Positions 32,892-43,249 are shown, counted from the stretch's first letter. The stretch is 64,000 bases of DNA from Stenotrophomonas sp. 364 (GCF_009832905.1 NZ_CP047135.1:3822001-3886000); one strand, 5' to 3'. The notes: a model not told the origin generated them from the letters alone. Program-made: numbers and translations.

Positions 32892-35269
32892 TGACGCTGT
32901 TTCGTCGTGTTGCCGCGCTGTGCGCGTTGTTCGTGGTGTGCCTGCCGGCGTGGGCCGTCAGCGAGAAAGACCTGCTGCCGGTGGACGAAGCGTTCGGGCT
33001 GACCGCGCAGGCGCGTGACCGCGACCGCGTCGAGATCAGCTGGAAGATCGCGCCGGGCTATTACCTGTATCGCCACCGCACCACGGTCAAGGCCGATGCC
33101 GGCTTTGCCGCCGAGGCATTGCAGATGCCGGCCGGCAAGAAGCACCACGACGACTTCTTCGGCGAGGTGGAAACCTACCGCGATCGGCTCACCGCCGTGC
33201 TGCCGGGCAAGGCCGACGACGGCACCGACACGGTGACCCTGGAAGTGCGTTACCAGGGCTGCGCCGATGCCGGCGTGTGCTACCCGCCGCAGAAGCGCAG
33301 CATCAAAGTGAAGCTGCCCGCCGGTAGCGGCGCCGCTGCGGGCGTGGCCCCGGCCGCCGCCGCGCCTGCGGCCCTCGGCGCCTCGCCGTTCAACAACCCG
33401 TTGGCCGGCAACAGCAGTGGCGGCGGCCTGCGCCTACCGGGCACCGCCAACACCCAGGCGCTGCCGCTGCCCTCCGAACGTGCGTTCGGCTTTGACGCCA
33501 TCGTCGGTGACGGCAATACCGTGCTGCTGCGTTTCAGCCCGGCGCCGGGCTACTACCTCTACCGCGACCGCACCTCGCTGAAGCTGGAAGGTGCCGCCGG
33601 GATCCGCGCCGACAAGCCGGCATGGCCGGCGGCCAAGTCGCACCGCGATGAACATTTCGGCGACGTGGCGGTGTATTTCGACCAGGTGGACGTCAAGCTG
33701 CCGCTGCGCCGCAGCCGTGCCGACGCCGACCAGGCCACCCTGGTGATCACCTTCCAGGGCTGCCAGACCGATGGCATCTGCTACCCGCCGATGACGCGCC
33801 GGGTGACGCTGGCGCTGCCGGCCGGCAAGGTCAACGCGCGTGCCGATGAAGCGGCGCACCAGAACGACGTGATTGCCCCGCTGCCGGGCAAGGACAAGGG
33901 CGCGCAGGCACGTGAGCGCGACGCCGCCGGCATCGCCACCCAGCCGATGCTGATCCACCCGAACGACACGGCCGCCACCGCGGCCGATCCGTCGATCGTG
34001 CCCGATGCCAGTGCCGACAACGCGCAGCGCACCCGCCCGCCGGGTGACGATGCCGCGCCCACCACGCTGATCGGCGCGCTGCTGCTGGCCCTGCTCGGCG
34101 GCCTGATCCTCAACCTGATGCCGTGCGTGCTGCCGATCCTGTCGCTGAAGGTGCTGGGCGTGGCGCAGAGCGGCGAAAGCCGCCAGCGCGCGCGCAGCCA
34201 TGCGCTCTGGTACACCGCTGGCGTGCTGGTGGCCTTCGCCGCGATCGGCGCACTGGTGCTGACCCTGCGTGCAGCCGGCCAGGCCGCGGGCTGGGGCTTC
34301 CAGTTGCAGCACCCGTGGTTCATCGCCGCGCTGGTCTACCTGATGTTCACCGTGGGCCTGAGCCTGTCGGGCGTGTTCACGCTGGGCGGGAGCCTGGGCG
34401 GGGTGGGCCAGTCACTGGCATCGCGCAGTGGCCCGGTGGGCGACTTCTTCACCGGCGTGCTGGCTTGCGTGGTGGCCAGCCCGTGCGTGGCGCCCTTCAT
34501 GGGCCTGCCGCTGGCGTATGCGTTCACCGCCAGCACCGTGCCGGCGATCCTGGTGTTCATGGCCCTGGGCCTGGGCCTGGCGCTGCCCTTCCTGCTGATC
34601 GGCTTCATTCCGTCGCTGGCCAAGCGCCTGCCGCGCCCGGGCGCCTGGATGGAAACGCTCAAGCACGTGCTGGCCTTCCCGATGTACGGCACCGCGATCT
34701 GGCTGCTGTGGGTGCTGGGCAAGCAGCGTGGCGTGGATGCCATGACGCTGGTGCTGGGTGGCCTGGTGGTGCTGGCACTGGCGCTGTGGTGGTACGAGCG
34801 CAGCCGCTGGCGCAGCCACCGCGTGGGCGGGCTGTTGGCCCTGTTGCTGCTGCTTGCCGCGCTGGTACCGGTGTGGGGCGTGACCCAGCTGGTGCCGCCG
34901 GCCAAGGCGGCGGCCGCCGCCGCCGACAACGTGGTGGCCTACTCCCCGCAGATGCTCGACCGCCTGCGCCAGGACAACCGCGTGGTGTTCGTCAACATGA
35001 CCGCCGACTGGTGCGTGACCTGCAAGGCCAACGAACGCACGGTGCTGGGCACCGACGCCTTCCACGACACCCTGCGCCGCACCAACGCGGTGTACATGCG
35101 CGGCGACTACACCAATGTCGACCCGGAAATCACCGCGTTCCTGGATGAGCACAAGGCCGTGGGCGTGCCGCTGTACGTGGTGTATGGCCCGGGCGCACCG
35201 CCGACCGTGCTGCCCACGGTGCTCACCCAGGCCATCGTCGAAGAAGCCCTGCTGCGGACCGCGCGATGA
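32891..35269 (+). CDS. dsbD: thiol:disulfide interchange protein DsbD, tandem N-domains
   Basis: A 792-residue inner-membrane protein that passes electrons from cytoplasmic thioredoxin to periplasmic Dsb/TlpA partners. A signal peptide is followed by two alpha (nDsbD) domains in tandem: YQGCADAGVCYPP and, 170 residues on, FQGCQTDGICYPP, each with its own cysteine pair. The beta domain has about eight helices with the redox cysteines in NLMPCVLPILSLK and VVASPCVAPFMG, and the C-terminal gamma thioredoxin domain has DWCVTCK. E. coli DsbD is about 565 residues with one alpha domain, so the duplication explains the extra length. The tlpA-like partner overlaps its stop. Confidence 0.95.
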   Translation: MTLFRRVAALCALFVVCLPAWAVSEKDLLPVDEAFGLTAQARDRDRVEISWKIAPGYYLYRHRTTVKADAGFAAEALQMPAGKKHHDDFFGEVETYRDRLTAVLPGKADDGTDTVTLEVRYQGCADAGVCYPPQKRSIKVKLPAGSGAAAGVAPAAAAPAALGASPFNNPLAGNSSGGGLRLPGTANTQALPLPSERAFGFDAIVGDGNTVLLRFSPAPGYYLYRDRTSLKLEGAAGIRADKPAWPAAKSHRDEHFGDVAVYFDQVDVKLPLRRSRADADQATLVITFQGCQTDGICYPPMTRRVTLALPAGKVNARADEAAHQNDVIAPLPGKDKGAQARERDAAGIATQPMLIHPNDTAATAADPSIVPDASADNAQRTRPPGDDAAPTTLIGALLLALLGGLILNLMPCVLPILSLKVLGVAQSGESRQRARSHALWYTAGVLVAFAAIGALVLTLRAAGQAAGWGFQLQHPWFIAALVYLMFTVGLSLSGVFTLGGSLGGVGQSLASRSGPVGDFFTGVLACVVASPCVAPFMGLPLAYAFTASTVPAILVFMALGLGLALPFLLIGFIPSLAKRLPRPGAWMETLKHVLAFPMYGTAIWLLWVLGKQRGVDAMTLVLGGLVVLALALWWYERSRWRSHRVGGLLALLLLLAALVPVWGVTQLVPPAKAAAAAADNVVAYSPQMLDRLRQDNRVVFVNMTADWCVTCKANERTVLGTDAFHDTLRRTNAVYMRGDYTNVDPEITAFLDEHKAVGVPLYVVYGPGAPPTVLPTVLTQAIVEEALLRTAR

Positions 35270-35820
35270 GACCGCGGCCACCCCGCCAACTTGCGGTGGT
35301 GGCCGTTCTGGCGGCGGTACTGGGCGTGGCCGCCGGGGCGTGGTTCTTCAACCGCCCCGGTGCGGCAACACCGCCGCCACCGCGCGCGGTCACCCCGGGC
35401 GCCGGGATCGGCGATGCGATGCCCGCCATTACCCTGCCCGATGTGTCGGGCACGCCCGTGGACCTGGCCCGCTTCCGCGGGCGCCCGCTGCTGATCAACG
35501 TGTGGGCCAGCTGGTGCGGGCCCTGCGTGGAAGAAATGCCGGCGCTGGCGGCCTTTGCCGCTGTCCAGCCAGCCGATGGCGTCCAGGTGCTGGGGGTGGC
35601 GCTGGATACACCTGAAGGCGTGCGCGACTTCCTGGCCCGGGTGCCGGTGGGCTATCCGATCGTGCTGGACACGCCGGGGCCGGCCGATGCCAGCGTGCGG
35701 CTGGGCAACGCGCAGGGGCTGTTGCCTTACTCGGTGCTGGTGGATGCGCACGGGCGCATCGTGAAGCAGAAGCTGGGGCCGTTCGAGGCCGGCGAGATCG
35801 AGGATTGGGCCGGGTATTGA
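35266..35820 (+). CDS. TlpA/ResA-like periplasmic thioredoxin
   Basis: A 184-residue membrane-anchored thioredoxin-fold protein with an N-terminal helix (LAVVAVLAAVLGVAAGAWFF) and the redox motif ASWCGPCVEEMP (Trp at residue 83). It is likely reduced by the DsbD encoded just upstream, whose stop it overlaps (ATGA). Members act in cytochrome c maturation or copper-site assembly; which one is not determinable here. Confidence 0.9.
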   Translation: MRPRPPRQLAVVAVLAAVLGVAAGAWFFNRPGAATPPPPRAVTPGAGIGDAMPAITLPDVSGTPVDLARFRGRPLLINVWASWCGPCVEEMPALAAFAAVQPADGVQVLGVALDTPEGVRDFLARVPVGYPIVLDTPGPADASVRLGNAQGLLPYSVLVDAHGRIVKQKLGPFEAGEIEDWAGY

Positions 35821-35842
35821 CCGGGGCGACGGCCCGCCCAAC

Positions 35843-35864
35843 AATGACGCGATCAATTCTCATT
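35843..35864. promoter_or_regulatory. Fur-box-like site before the TonB receptor
   Basis: AATGACGCGATCAATTCTCATT has inverted ends (AATGA/TCATT), and its right half ATTCTCATT matches xanthomonad Fur half-sites. It is 46 bases upstream of the receptor start. Iron repression is likely. Confidence 0.5.
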
Positions 35865-35910
35865 CGCTGCTGGGCTGGTGTTGCCACGTCCATGCTCCAA
35901 GGACGTGCCC

Positions 35911-38010
35911 GTGCGCTTATCTCCCCTGTTCATCGCCCTTTCCGCGCTGCTGGCGGCGCCCGCCATCGCCCAGCAGACCGACGCCCGCACCCTGGACACG
36001 GTCACGGTGAGCGCCTCGCGCACCGGCCAGCTGGCCGACACCGCGCCGCAGACGGTGGTGATCATCGACCGCCAGGCCATCGAACAGCAGCTGCGCATCA
36101 GCAGCAACTCGTCGGACCTGCTGTCCAGCCTGCTGCCGTCGTACACGCCCAGCCGCGGCAAGATGAACGGCAGTGGCGAGACCCTGCGCGGGCGCACGCC
36201 ATTGATCCTGGTCGATGGCATTCCGCAGTCCAACCCGCTGCGCCCGACCGGTCGTGAAGCGCACACCATCGACTACGCCATGGTCGAGCGGATCGAGGTG
36301 ATCCAGGGCGCCAACGCCATGAACGGGCTGGGCGCCACCGGCGGTACCATCAACCTGATCACCCGTCGTCCCGAGCCGGGCGAGATCAACCAGCACCTGG
36401 GCGTGCAGACCACCGTGCCCACCAGCGGCCTGGACGGTGACACCACCGGCTACCGCACCGATTACCGCATCAGCGGCGGCAAGGGCCGGTGGGACTACCT
36501 GCTGGGCGCCGGTTATGAAGACCAGGGCCTGTGGCTGGACGGCGACGGCACCGCGATCGGCACCGACACCACGCAGGGCGACCTGATGGCCACCCGCGCC
36601 TACGACCTGCACGCCAAGCTGGGCTACTGGTTCGACGACAACCAGGAACTGCAGTTGAGCACCAACCGCTACCGGATCAAGTCCAAGGCCGACTACCTCG
36701 CCGTGGCCGGCAACCGCAGCGCCGGCATTCCCACCACGTCGGTGCGCGGCACCCCGCCGGGCACGCCTCCGTGGAACGATGTGTGGACCACCGGGCTGTC
36801 GTATATCCATCACGACCTGGCCGGGATGGAACTGCGCGCGATGGTGTTCAACCAGGAATTCGAAGGCCTGTTCGGCGGCGACCGCTCCTCGACCTTCCAG
36901 GATCCGCTGATCGCCCCGGTAGGCACGCTGTACGACCAGTCGCGCTCGGTAGCCTCCAAGTGGGGCGCCAAGACCAGCCTGGGTCGCGACGACCTGCTGG
37001 GCGGCGCGCTCAAGCTCACCGGCGGCATCGACCTGCTGCACGACAGTGGCAAGCAGGACCTGTACGGCACCGGCCGCACCTATGTGCCGGAATCCACGTT
37101 CCGCAACGTGGCCGGTTTCGTGCAGGCCGAGTACAAGCTGCTGCCCACGCTGACCGCGCAGGCGGGTGTGCGCCGCGAAGAAGCCGACCTGCGCATCGAC
37201 AGCTACCAGACCCTGTACCGCTACAACCGGGTCAACGTGGAGGGCGGCAAACTGTCCTTCGGCCAAACCCTGTACAACGCCGGTCTGGTGTTCGCGCCGA
37301 CCGACACCTTCAACGTGTTCGGCAGCTACTCCGAAGGCTTCGGCATGCCTGACGTGGGCCGCGTGCTGCGCTCGATCAACACCCGCGGCACGTCGGTGGC
37401 CGACCTCGATACGCTCGAGCCGGTGCTGACCCGCAACGTTGAACTCGGCGGGCGGCTGCGCGCCGGTGCATGGGAAGCGGACGTGGCGCTGTTCCAGTCG
37501 CGCTCGGACCTGGGCACGCGGATCATCGCAGTCGATGGTGCCTTCCAGATGGCGCGCGAGAAAACCCGCATCGAAGGCCTGGATGCCAGCGTGCGCTACC
37601 GCCTCAACGAAGCGCACAAACTCGGTCTCTCGTATGCGTGGACGCGCGGGCGCTACGACAGCGATGCCGATGGCCGCCTGGATGCGCGCCTGGATGGCCT
37701 GAACATCGCGCCGAACCGGGTGATTGCCAGCTGGTCGACGCAGTGGACGCCCGCGCTGTCCACGTTCGTGCAGGGGCAGTACGCGTTCAACCGCACCTTC
37801 GATGAAGCGGCCAAGCAGTTCCAGGGCTATGCCCTGTTCGACCTGGCCGCCACGTACACCCTGCCCAAGGGCAGTGTGCAGCTGGGCGTGGCCAACCTGC
37901 TGGACCGCCAGTACATCACCTACTACTCGCAGAGCGCGCTGATCGAGCCGGACCGTTACTTCGCCGGGCGCGGGCGCACCGTCACCCTCGGCTACCAGCT
38001 CGACTTCTGA
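35911..38010 (+). CDS. TonB-dependent siderophore receptor
   Basis: A 699-residue outer-membrane beta barrel with plug, for energised uptake of a ferric chelate. A signal peptide ends at AIAQQ; a TonB-box-like DTVTVSA follows; the plug has LRGRTPLILVDGIPQ and IEVIQGANAMNGLGATGGTINLITRRP. The barrel ends in the outer-membrane signature TLGYQLDF with terminal Phe. GTG at 35911 is preferred for its AAGGA site; other in-frame starts upstream add a few polar residues. The next gene, 14 bases on, encodes a flavodoxin-type reductase, which supports a siderophore role. Confidence 0.9.
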   Translation: MRLSPLFIALSALLAAPAIAQQTDARTLDTVTVSASRTGQLADTAPQTVVIIDRQAIEQQLRISSNSSDLLSSLLPSYTPSRGKMNGSGETLRGRTPLILVDGIPQSNPLRPTGREAHTIDYAMVERIEVIQGANAMNGLGATGGTINLITRRPEPGEINQHLGVQTTVPTSGLDGDTTGYRTDYRISGGKGRWDYLLGAGYEDQGLWLDGDGTAIGTDTTQGDLMATRAYDLHAKLGYWFDDNQELQLSTNRYRIKSKADYLAVAGNRSAGIPTTSVRGTPPGTPPWNDVWTTGLSYIHHDLAGMELRAMVFNQEFEGLFGGDRSSTFQDPLIAPVGTLYDQSRSVASKWGAKTSLGRDDLLGGALKLTGGIDLLHDSGKQDLYGTGRTYVPESTFRNVAGFVQAEYKLLPTLTAQAGVRREEADLRIDSYQTLYRYNRVNVEGGKLSFGQTLYNAGLVFAPTDTFNVFGSYSEGFGMPDVGRVLRSINTRGTSVADLDTLEPVLTRNVELGGRLRAGAWEADVALFQSRSDLGTRIIAVDGAFQMAREKTRIEGLDASVRYRLNEAHKLGLSYAWTRGRYDSDADGRLDARLDGLNIAPNRVIASWSTQWTPALSTFVQGQYAFNRTFDEAAKQFQGYALFDLAATYTLPKGSVQLGVANLLDRQYITYYSQSALIEPDRYFAGRGRTVTLGYQLDF

Positions 38011-38024
38011 CCGGACCGACCCGC

Positions 38025-40535
38025 ATGTTCAAGTGGACCCTGTTCCAGCTGCACTGGCTGCTCGGCATCACCGCCGGCACGGTGCTGGCGGTGATGGGCC
38101 TGAGCGGGGCCACGCTGGCCTTCGAAGACGAGATCATGCGCGCGGCCAACCCGGTGTTCGCGCAGGTGGCCCGGCAGCATGAAGCCGGTGCGCAGCCGAT
38201 GGCACTGACCGAGCTGGTACCGCGGCTGCAACAGGGCCAGCCGCGCGCGATGCAGCGGCTGCGCATGGACGCCACCGGCCAGCGCTTGTCGGTGGCACGT
38301 TTCGAGGGCGGCCAGGAACACTGGCGCTACTTCGATCCCTATACCGGCGCGGTATTCCACGACCTGCGCGGCCTGGGATTCTTTGCCTTCGTCGAAGACC
38401 TGCACCGGCACCTGGTGGCCGGCGAGCGCGGCGGCGTGGTTACCGGCAGCTGCGCGATCGTGCTGGTGTTCTTCTGCCTGTCGGGGCTGTACCTGCGCTG
38501 GCCGCGGCGCTGGTGGCACTGGCGCACCTGGCTGGCGGTGGAATGGACCCGCAGCGGGCGCGCGTTCCTGTGGAGCCTGCACTCGGTGGTGGGCACCTGG
38601 GTGCTGCTGGTGTACCTGCTGATCGCGCTGACCGGGCTGTGGTGGTCATTCGACTGGTATCGCGCCGGCGCTACCCAGCTGCTGGGCGGCGCCCGCGCCG
38701 AACGGGCCACCGCCACCGCCGGGCCCGGCGCGCTGGACCTGGGCAAGCTGCAGGCCACGCTGTACGCGCTGGAGGGCGTGCGCGGCAGCTACGTGGACCT
38801 GCGCTTCCCGGCAAAACCCGGTAAGGCGGTCACCGCGCGCGTGCAGGGCACCAACACCGCGCACGACCGCGCTCAGGATATCGTGCACATCGATCCGGCC
38901 AGCGGCGCACTGCTGGGCTATGAGCCGTATGCGGCCCAGGATGCGGGCGGCAAGGTGATGGTCAGCGTATTCGCATTGCACTCGGGCAGCTTCTTCGGCC
39001 TGCCCGGGCGCATCCTGGTGATGCTGAGCAGCCTGGCCATGCTGCTGTTCTTCATCACCGGCTGGATGCTGTACCTGGACCGGCGCCGCAAGAAGCGCGA
39101 GGTACGCAACGCGCGCCTGCCCATCGCCACGGCGGGAGGCAACGGCCAGGCACCGTGGCTGGTCGCCTTCGCCAGCCAGAGCGGGTTCGCCGAACAGCTG
39201 GCATGGCGCGCGGCCGCGCAGCTGCAGGCGGCGGGACTGGCGGTGCAGGTCCGTGCGCTGGGGCAGCTCGACGCTGCCAGCCTGCAGCAGGCCGACAAGG
39301 CATTGTTCGTGATCAGCACCTTCGGTGATGGCGAAGCGCCGGACGCCGCACGCGTGTTCGAGCGCCGCCTGCTCACCCGATCCCTGCCGCTGGCCGGGCT
39401 GGACTATGCGCTGCTGGGGCTGGGCGATGGCGAGTACGTGCGCTTCTGCGGCTTCTCGCGTGCGGTGGATGCGTGGCTGCACGCGCAGGGCGCGCAGCGC
39501 CTGTTCCCGACCGTGGAGGTGGACCGCGACGATGCGGCGGCACTCGCACGCTGGCAACAGCAGCTGAGTGCGATCAGCGGCATCGAAGACACGGCACCCC
39601 CGCCGGCGCCGGCCGCCCTGCAGACGTGGGTGTTGCAGAGCCGCCAGCAACTCAACGCAGGCAGCCCCGCTGGGGCGATCTGGCAGGTAGACCTGACCCC
39701 GCCGGCACACGCCAGCTGGCAGGCCGGTGACATCCTGGAAGTGGCGCCCCGGCATGCCGATGCCTACGTGCGCGCCGTGCTGGCCGTGCACGGGCTCGAC
39801 CCGGCGGCACGCATCGTGGTGGACGGCCTGCCCGCCACGCTGGTCGAGGTTGCGGCTGGCCGTGTGTTGCCCGACGCCCCGCCGGCCCTGCCGGTCACCG
39901 ACGCCGCCGCCTGGCTGGCCACGCTGCCCGCGTTGCCGCACCGCGAGTACTCCATTGCCTCGGTGCCCAACGATGATTGCCTGCAGCTGGTGATCCGCCT
40001 TACCCACCTGCCCGATGGCCGCCACGGGTTGGGCGCGGGCTGGCTGTGCGTGCACGCCGGCCCAGGCGCGGCAATCCAGGCCCGGGTGCGCCGCAACGCC
40101 GGTTTCCACCGTTTCCCGGAACACGCACCGATGCTGCTGATCGGCAATGGCACGGGTATCGCCGGCCTGCGCAGCCTGCTGCGCGAAGCCGCCGCGCACG
40201 GCGACCGCGGCCACTGGCTGGTGTTCGGCGAGCGCACCCGCGCGTTCGACCGGCTGTACGGCGACGAGATCGCAGCCTGGCAGGCCGAGGGCCATCTGGC
40301 CCGCGTCGACCTGATGTTCTCGCGCGACGCGGACGGGGGCGGCTATGTGCAGCACCGCCTGCGTGCGGACCCGGAGGCGCTGCGGGCCTGGGTGGCGATG
40401 GGGGGCAGCCTCTACGTGTGCGGCTCGCTGCACGGCATGGCCGAGGGAGTGGATGCGGTGCTGCGCGAGGTGCTGGGCGAGGACCAGGTGGATGCGTTGC
40501 TGGGCGAAGGACGTTACCGCCGCGACGTGTATTGA
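38025..40535 (+). CDS. PepSY-TM / flavodoxin / FNR fusion, probable ferrisiderophore reductase
   Basis: An 836-residue three-part protein. The N-terminal 350 residues are PepSY-associated membrane helices (FQLHWLLGITAGTVLAVMGLSGATLAFED; LHRHLVAGERGG; LHSVVGTWVLLVYLLIALTGLWWSF; ALHSGSFFGLPGRI). Next is a flavodoxin-like FMN domain (LVAFASQSGFAEQLAWRAA; ISTFGDGEAPDAAR; LGLGDGEYVRFCGF). The C-terminus is a ferredoxin-NADP reductase type FAD/NAD unit (HREYSIAS; LIGNGTGIAGLRSLL; LYVCGSLHGMAEGV). Electrons would go from NAD(P)H across the inner membrane to reduce iron delivered by the receptor encoded immediately upstream. A sulfite-reductase-like label is common but less likely here. Confidence 0.87.
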   Translation: MFKWTLFQLHWLLGITAGTVLAVMGLSGATLAFEDEIMRAANPVFAQVARQHEAGAQPMALTELVPRLQQGQPRAMQRLRMDATGQRLSVARFEGGQEHWRYFDPYTGAVFHDLRGLGFFAFVEDLHRHLVAGERGGVVTGSCAIVLVFFCLSGLYLRWPRRWWHWRTWLAVEWTRSGRAFLWSLHSVVGTWVLLVYLLIALTGLWWSFDWYRAGATQLLGGARAERATATAGPGALDLGKLQATLYALEGVRGSYVDLRFPAKPGKAVTARVQGTNTAHDRAQDIVHIDPASGALLGYEPYAAQDAGGKVMVSVFALHSGSFFGLPGRILVMLSSLAMLLFFITGWMLYLDRRRKKREVRNARLPIATAGGNGQAPWLVAFASQSGFAEQLAWRAAAQLQAAGLAVQVRALGQLDAASLQQADKALFVISTFGDGEAPDAARVFERRLLTRSLPLAGLDYALLGLGDGEYVRFCGFSRAVDAWLHAQGAQRLFPTVEVDRDDAAALARWQQQLSAISGIEDTAPPPAPAALQTWVLQSRQQLNAGSPAGAIWQVDLTPPAHASWQAGDILEVAPRHADAYVRAVLAVHGLDPAARIVVDGLPATLVEVAAGRVLPDAPPALPVTDAAAWLATLPALPHREYSIASVPNDDCLQLVIRLTHLPDGRHGLGAGWLCVHAGPGAAIQARVRRNAGFHRFPEHAPMLLIGNGTGIAGLRSLLREAAAHGDRGHWLVFGERTRAFDRLYGDEIAAWQAEGHLARVDLMFSRDADGGGYVQHRLRADPEALRAWVAMGGSLYVCGSLHGMAEGVDAVLREVLGEDQVDALLGEGRYRRDVY

Positions 40536-40542
40536 GCGGTGC

Positions 40543-40565
40543 AGCGACGCATGGCGTCGCTCTAC
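40543..40565 (-). repeat. GTAG hairpin repeat (SMAG-like)
   Basis: On the - strand GTAG is followed by a stem AGCGACGC-CAT-GCGTCGCT, eight perfect pairs with a three-base loop. It sits between the convergent reductase and uvrA-like genes, where it could also act as a terminator. Confidence 0.6.
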
Positions 40566-40615
40566 CGGTGCTGGTTTGCTTCAATCGGTGGTCGGGTGGT
40601 GCAGCGACCCACGGC

Positions 40616-43249
40616 TCAGGGGAACCAGCGTCGCAGGTAGGGCGCGGTGGCACCGGCCTTGGCGCGGCTCACCTGCGCGGGTGTGCCGGTGGCCACGATC
40701 GTGCCGCCCTGCTCGCCCGCCCCCGGGCCGACGTCGATCACCCAGTCCGCATCGGCCACCACGCGCAGGTCGTGCTCGACCACCACCACGGTATTGCCGG
40801 CATCCACCAGGCCGTGCAACTGCGCCATCAGCTTGTCCACGTCGGCGGGGTGCAGGCCGGTGGTCGGCTCGTCCAGCACGTACAGGCTGCTGCCGTGCTG
40901 GCTGCGCTGCAGTTCGGTGGCCAGCTTGATCCGCTGCGCTTCGCCGCCGGACAACTCGGTGGCCGGCTGGCCCAGCCGCAGGTAGCCCAGGCCGATGTCG
41001 CGCAGCAGCTGCAGCGGGCGCTGCACCGGGGCCTCGTCGGCGAAGAAGGCCAGTGCCTCCTCCACGGTCATGCCCAGCACCTGGGCGATGTTGCGGCCGT
41101 TCCATTCCACTTCCAGGGTCTTGGCGTTGTAGCGCTGGCCATGGCAGGTGGGGCACGGCGCGTACACGCTGGGCATGAACAACAGTTCCACGTGCACGAA
41201 GCCTTCGCCTTCGCAGGTGTCGCAGCGGCCCTGTGCCACGTTGAAGGAAAAACGCCCGGCGCTGTAGCGCCGCGCCTTGGCAGTGCGGGTGGCGGCGAAC
41301 AGGCGGCGAACGTGGTCGAACAGGCCGGTGTAGGTGGCCAGGTTGGAACGCGGGGTGCGCCCGATCGGCTTCTGGTCGACGTTGACCAGGCGCTTGATCG
41401 CCTTGGCGCCGGCCTGCAGGCGGCCGCGGGTACGCTCGATGCTGCTGGGCACCGGCAGTTCGCTGTCGGCGTCCTCCACCACCGGCTCGTGGCCCAGGTG
41501 CTCGCCGACCAGGTCCACCAGCCCCTGGCTCACCAGGCTGGACTTGCCCGAGCCGGAGACACCGGTCACCGCGGTGAATGCGCCGAGCGGGAAGCGCGCG
41601 TCCAGGCCGTGCAGGTTGTTGCGGTGGATGCCGCGCAGTTCCAGCCAGCCCGAGGGCATTCGCGGCGTGCGCCGTTCACCGCGGTCGCCGTCGAACAGGT
41701 ACGGCGCGGTGACCGAGGCCTTGACCGTGCGCAGGCCGTCGGGCGGCCCGCTGTAGAGCACCTGTCCGCCATGCTGGCCGGCCCCCGGCCCCACATCCAC
41801 CAGCCAGTCGGCGCGCCGCAGCATCTCCAGGTCGTGCTCGACCACGAACAGGGTATTGCCACCGGCCTTGAGCTGGTCGAGCGCGCCATACAACGCTTCG
41901 CCGTCGGCCGGGTGCAGGCCGGCGGTGGGTTCGTCGAGCACGTACACCACGCCGAACAGGCTGGAGCGGATCTGGGTGGCCAGCCGCAGCCGCTGCAGTT
42001 CGCCCGGTGACAGCGTGGGCGTGGCGCGGTCCATCGACAGGTAGCCCAGGCCCAGCGCCTCCAGCGTGCCGATGCGCTCGACCAGGTCATGCGCGATGCG
42101 CTGGGCGGCGATACGTTTTTCCTCGGACAGGTCCGGCGTGCGCCGCACGTCGCTGCCGCCCGCATGGGACGGCCCGCCTGCGGCGACGCGCGCCTGCTGC
42201 GCCTTGCGCCCGGCCGCGCGGCTACGGGTGGTGGCGGCGGCCGGGGCCTCGAAATGGCCTTCGGCGGCAGGGCGCAGGACGGCGGCCATGGCACTGAGCG
42301 ACAGTTGCGACAGCGCACCGATATCCAGCCCGGCAAACGTCACCGACAGCGCTTCGCGCTTGAGTCGCTTGCCGTCGCACACCGGACACGCCGTGCCCAC
42401 CATGTAGCGGGCCACGCGCTTTTTCATCATCGCGCTCTGCGTGGTGGCAAACGTATGCAGCACATACCGCCGCGCGCCGCTGAAGGTGCCCATGTAGCTG
42501 GGCTCTTCCTTGCGGCGCAGCGCAGCGCGGGTTTCGGCGGGGGTGAAGCCGGCATACACCGGCACCGCCGGCTGTTCCTCGGTGAACAGGATCCAGTCAC
42601 GCTGCTTCCTGGGCAGGTCGCGCCAGGGAATGTCCACGTCGTAGCCCAGCGTGACCAGGATGTCGCGCTGGTTCTGCCCGTGCCAGGCCGGCGGCCACGC
42701 CGCGATGGCGCGTTCACGGATGCTCAGCGACGGGTCGGGCACCATCGACTGCTCGGTCACTTCATACACATGGCCCAGGCCATGGCAGTTCGGGCAGGCG
42801 CCCTGCGGGGTATTCGGCGAAAAGTCCTCCGCATACAGCATGGGCTGTTTGGCCGGGTAGGTGCCGGCGCGCGAATACAGCATGCGCAGCAGGCTGGACA
42901 GCGTGGTGACGCTGCCGACGCTGGAGCGTACGCTGGCCGTGCCGCGCTGCTGCTGCAGCGCCACCGCCGGCGGCAGGCCCTCGATGGCATCCACGTCGGG
43001 CACGCCCACCTGGTCGATCAACCGCCGTGCATACGGCGACAGCGACTCCAGGTAGCGCCGCTGTGCCTCCGCATACAGCGTGCCGAAGGCCAGCGACGAC
43101 TTGCCCGACCCCGAGATGCCCGAGAACACCACCAGCGCATCGCGCGGGATGTCCACGTCGACGTCCTTGAGGTTGTGTTCGCGGGCACCGCGCACGCGCA
43201 CGAAGGCGTTGCGGGTGGACGGTGACGGGGGCGTGCGACGGGTGCTCAT
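40616..43249 (-). CDS. class II UvrA-like ABC ATPase (UvrA2)
   Basis: An 877-residue UvrA paralogue with two ABC modules and zinc-type CxxC pairs ([33 protein letters not shown]). Walker A motifs are [14 protein letters not shown] and [15 protein letters not shown]; signatures are [12 protein letters not shown] and [12 protein letters not shown]. UvrA2 proteins lack the UvrB-binding region and are linked to DNA damage or drug tolerance rather than main excision repair. A basic low-complexity insert of about 45 residues (around [23 protein letters not shown]) separates the halves of the first module. The ATG at 43249 is chosen over upstream frames by family fit. No partner gene is adjacent. 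Confidence 0.9.
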   Translation of the reverse strand: MSTRRTPPSPSTRNAFVRVRGAREHNLKDVDVDIPRDALVVFSGISGSGKSSLAFGTLYAEAQRRYLESLSPYARRLIDQVGVPDVDAIEGLPPAVALQQQRGTASVRSSVGSVTTLSSLLRMLYSRAGTYPAKQPMLYAEDFSPNTPQGACPNCHGLGHVYEVTEQSMVPDPSLSIRERAIAAWPPAWHGQNQRDILVTLGYDVDIPWRDLPRKQRDWILFTEEQPAVPVYAGFTPAETRAALRRKEEPSYMGTFSGARRYVLHTFATTQSAMMKKRVARYMVGTACPVCDGKRLKREALSVTFAGLDIGALSQLSLSAMAAVLRPAAEGHFEAPAAATTRSRAAGRKAQQARVAAGGPSHAGGSDVRRTPDLSEEKRIAAQRIAHDLVERIGTLEALGLGYLSMDRATPTLSPGELQRLRLATQIRSSLFGVVYVLDEPTAGLHPADGEALYGALDQLKAGGNTLFVVEHDLEMLRRADWLVDVGPGAGQHGGQVLYSGPPDGLRTVKASVTAPYLFDGDRGERRTPRMPSGWLELRGIHRNNLHGLDARFPLGAFTAVTGVSGSGKSSLVSQGLVDLVGEHLGHEPVVEDADSELPVPSSIERTRGRLQAGAKAIKRLVNVDQKPIGRTPRSNLATYTGLFDHVRRLFAATRTAKARRYSAGRFSFNVAQGRCDTCEGEGFVHVELLFMPSVYAPCPTCHGQRYNAKTLEVEWNGRNIAQVLGMTVEEALAFFADEAPVQRPLQLLRDIGLGYLRLGQPATELSGGEAQRIKLATELQRSQHGSSLYVLDEPTTGLHPADVDKLMAQLHGLVDAGNTVVVVEHDLRVVADADWVIDVGPGAGEQGGTIVATGTPAQVSRAKAGATAPYLRRWFP

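Noticed and set aside
39977..42010. A 677-codon + strand open frame across the reductase end and uvrA2
   Set aside because: It spans two real genes on opposite strands and a hairpin repeat; composition is shadow-like.
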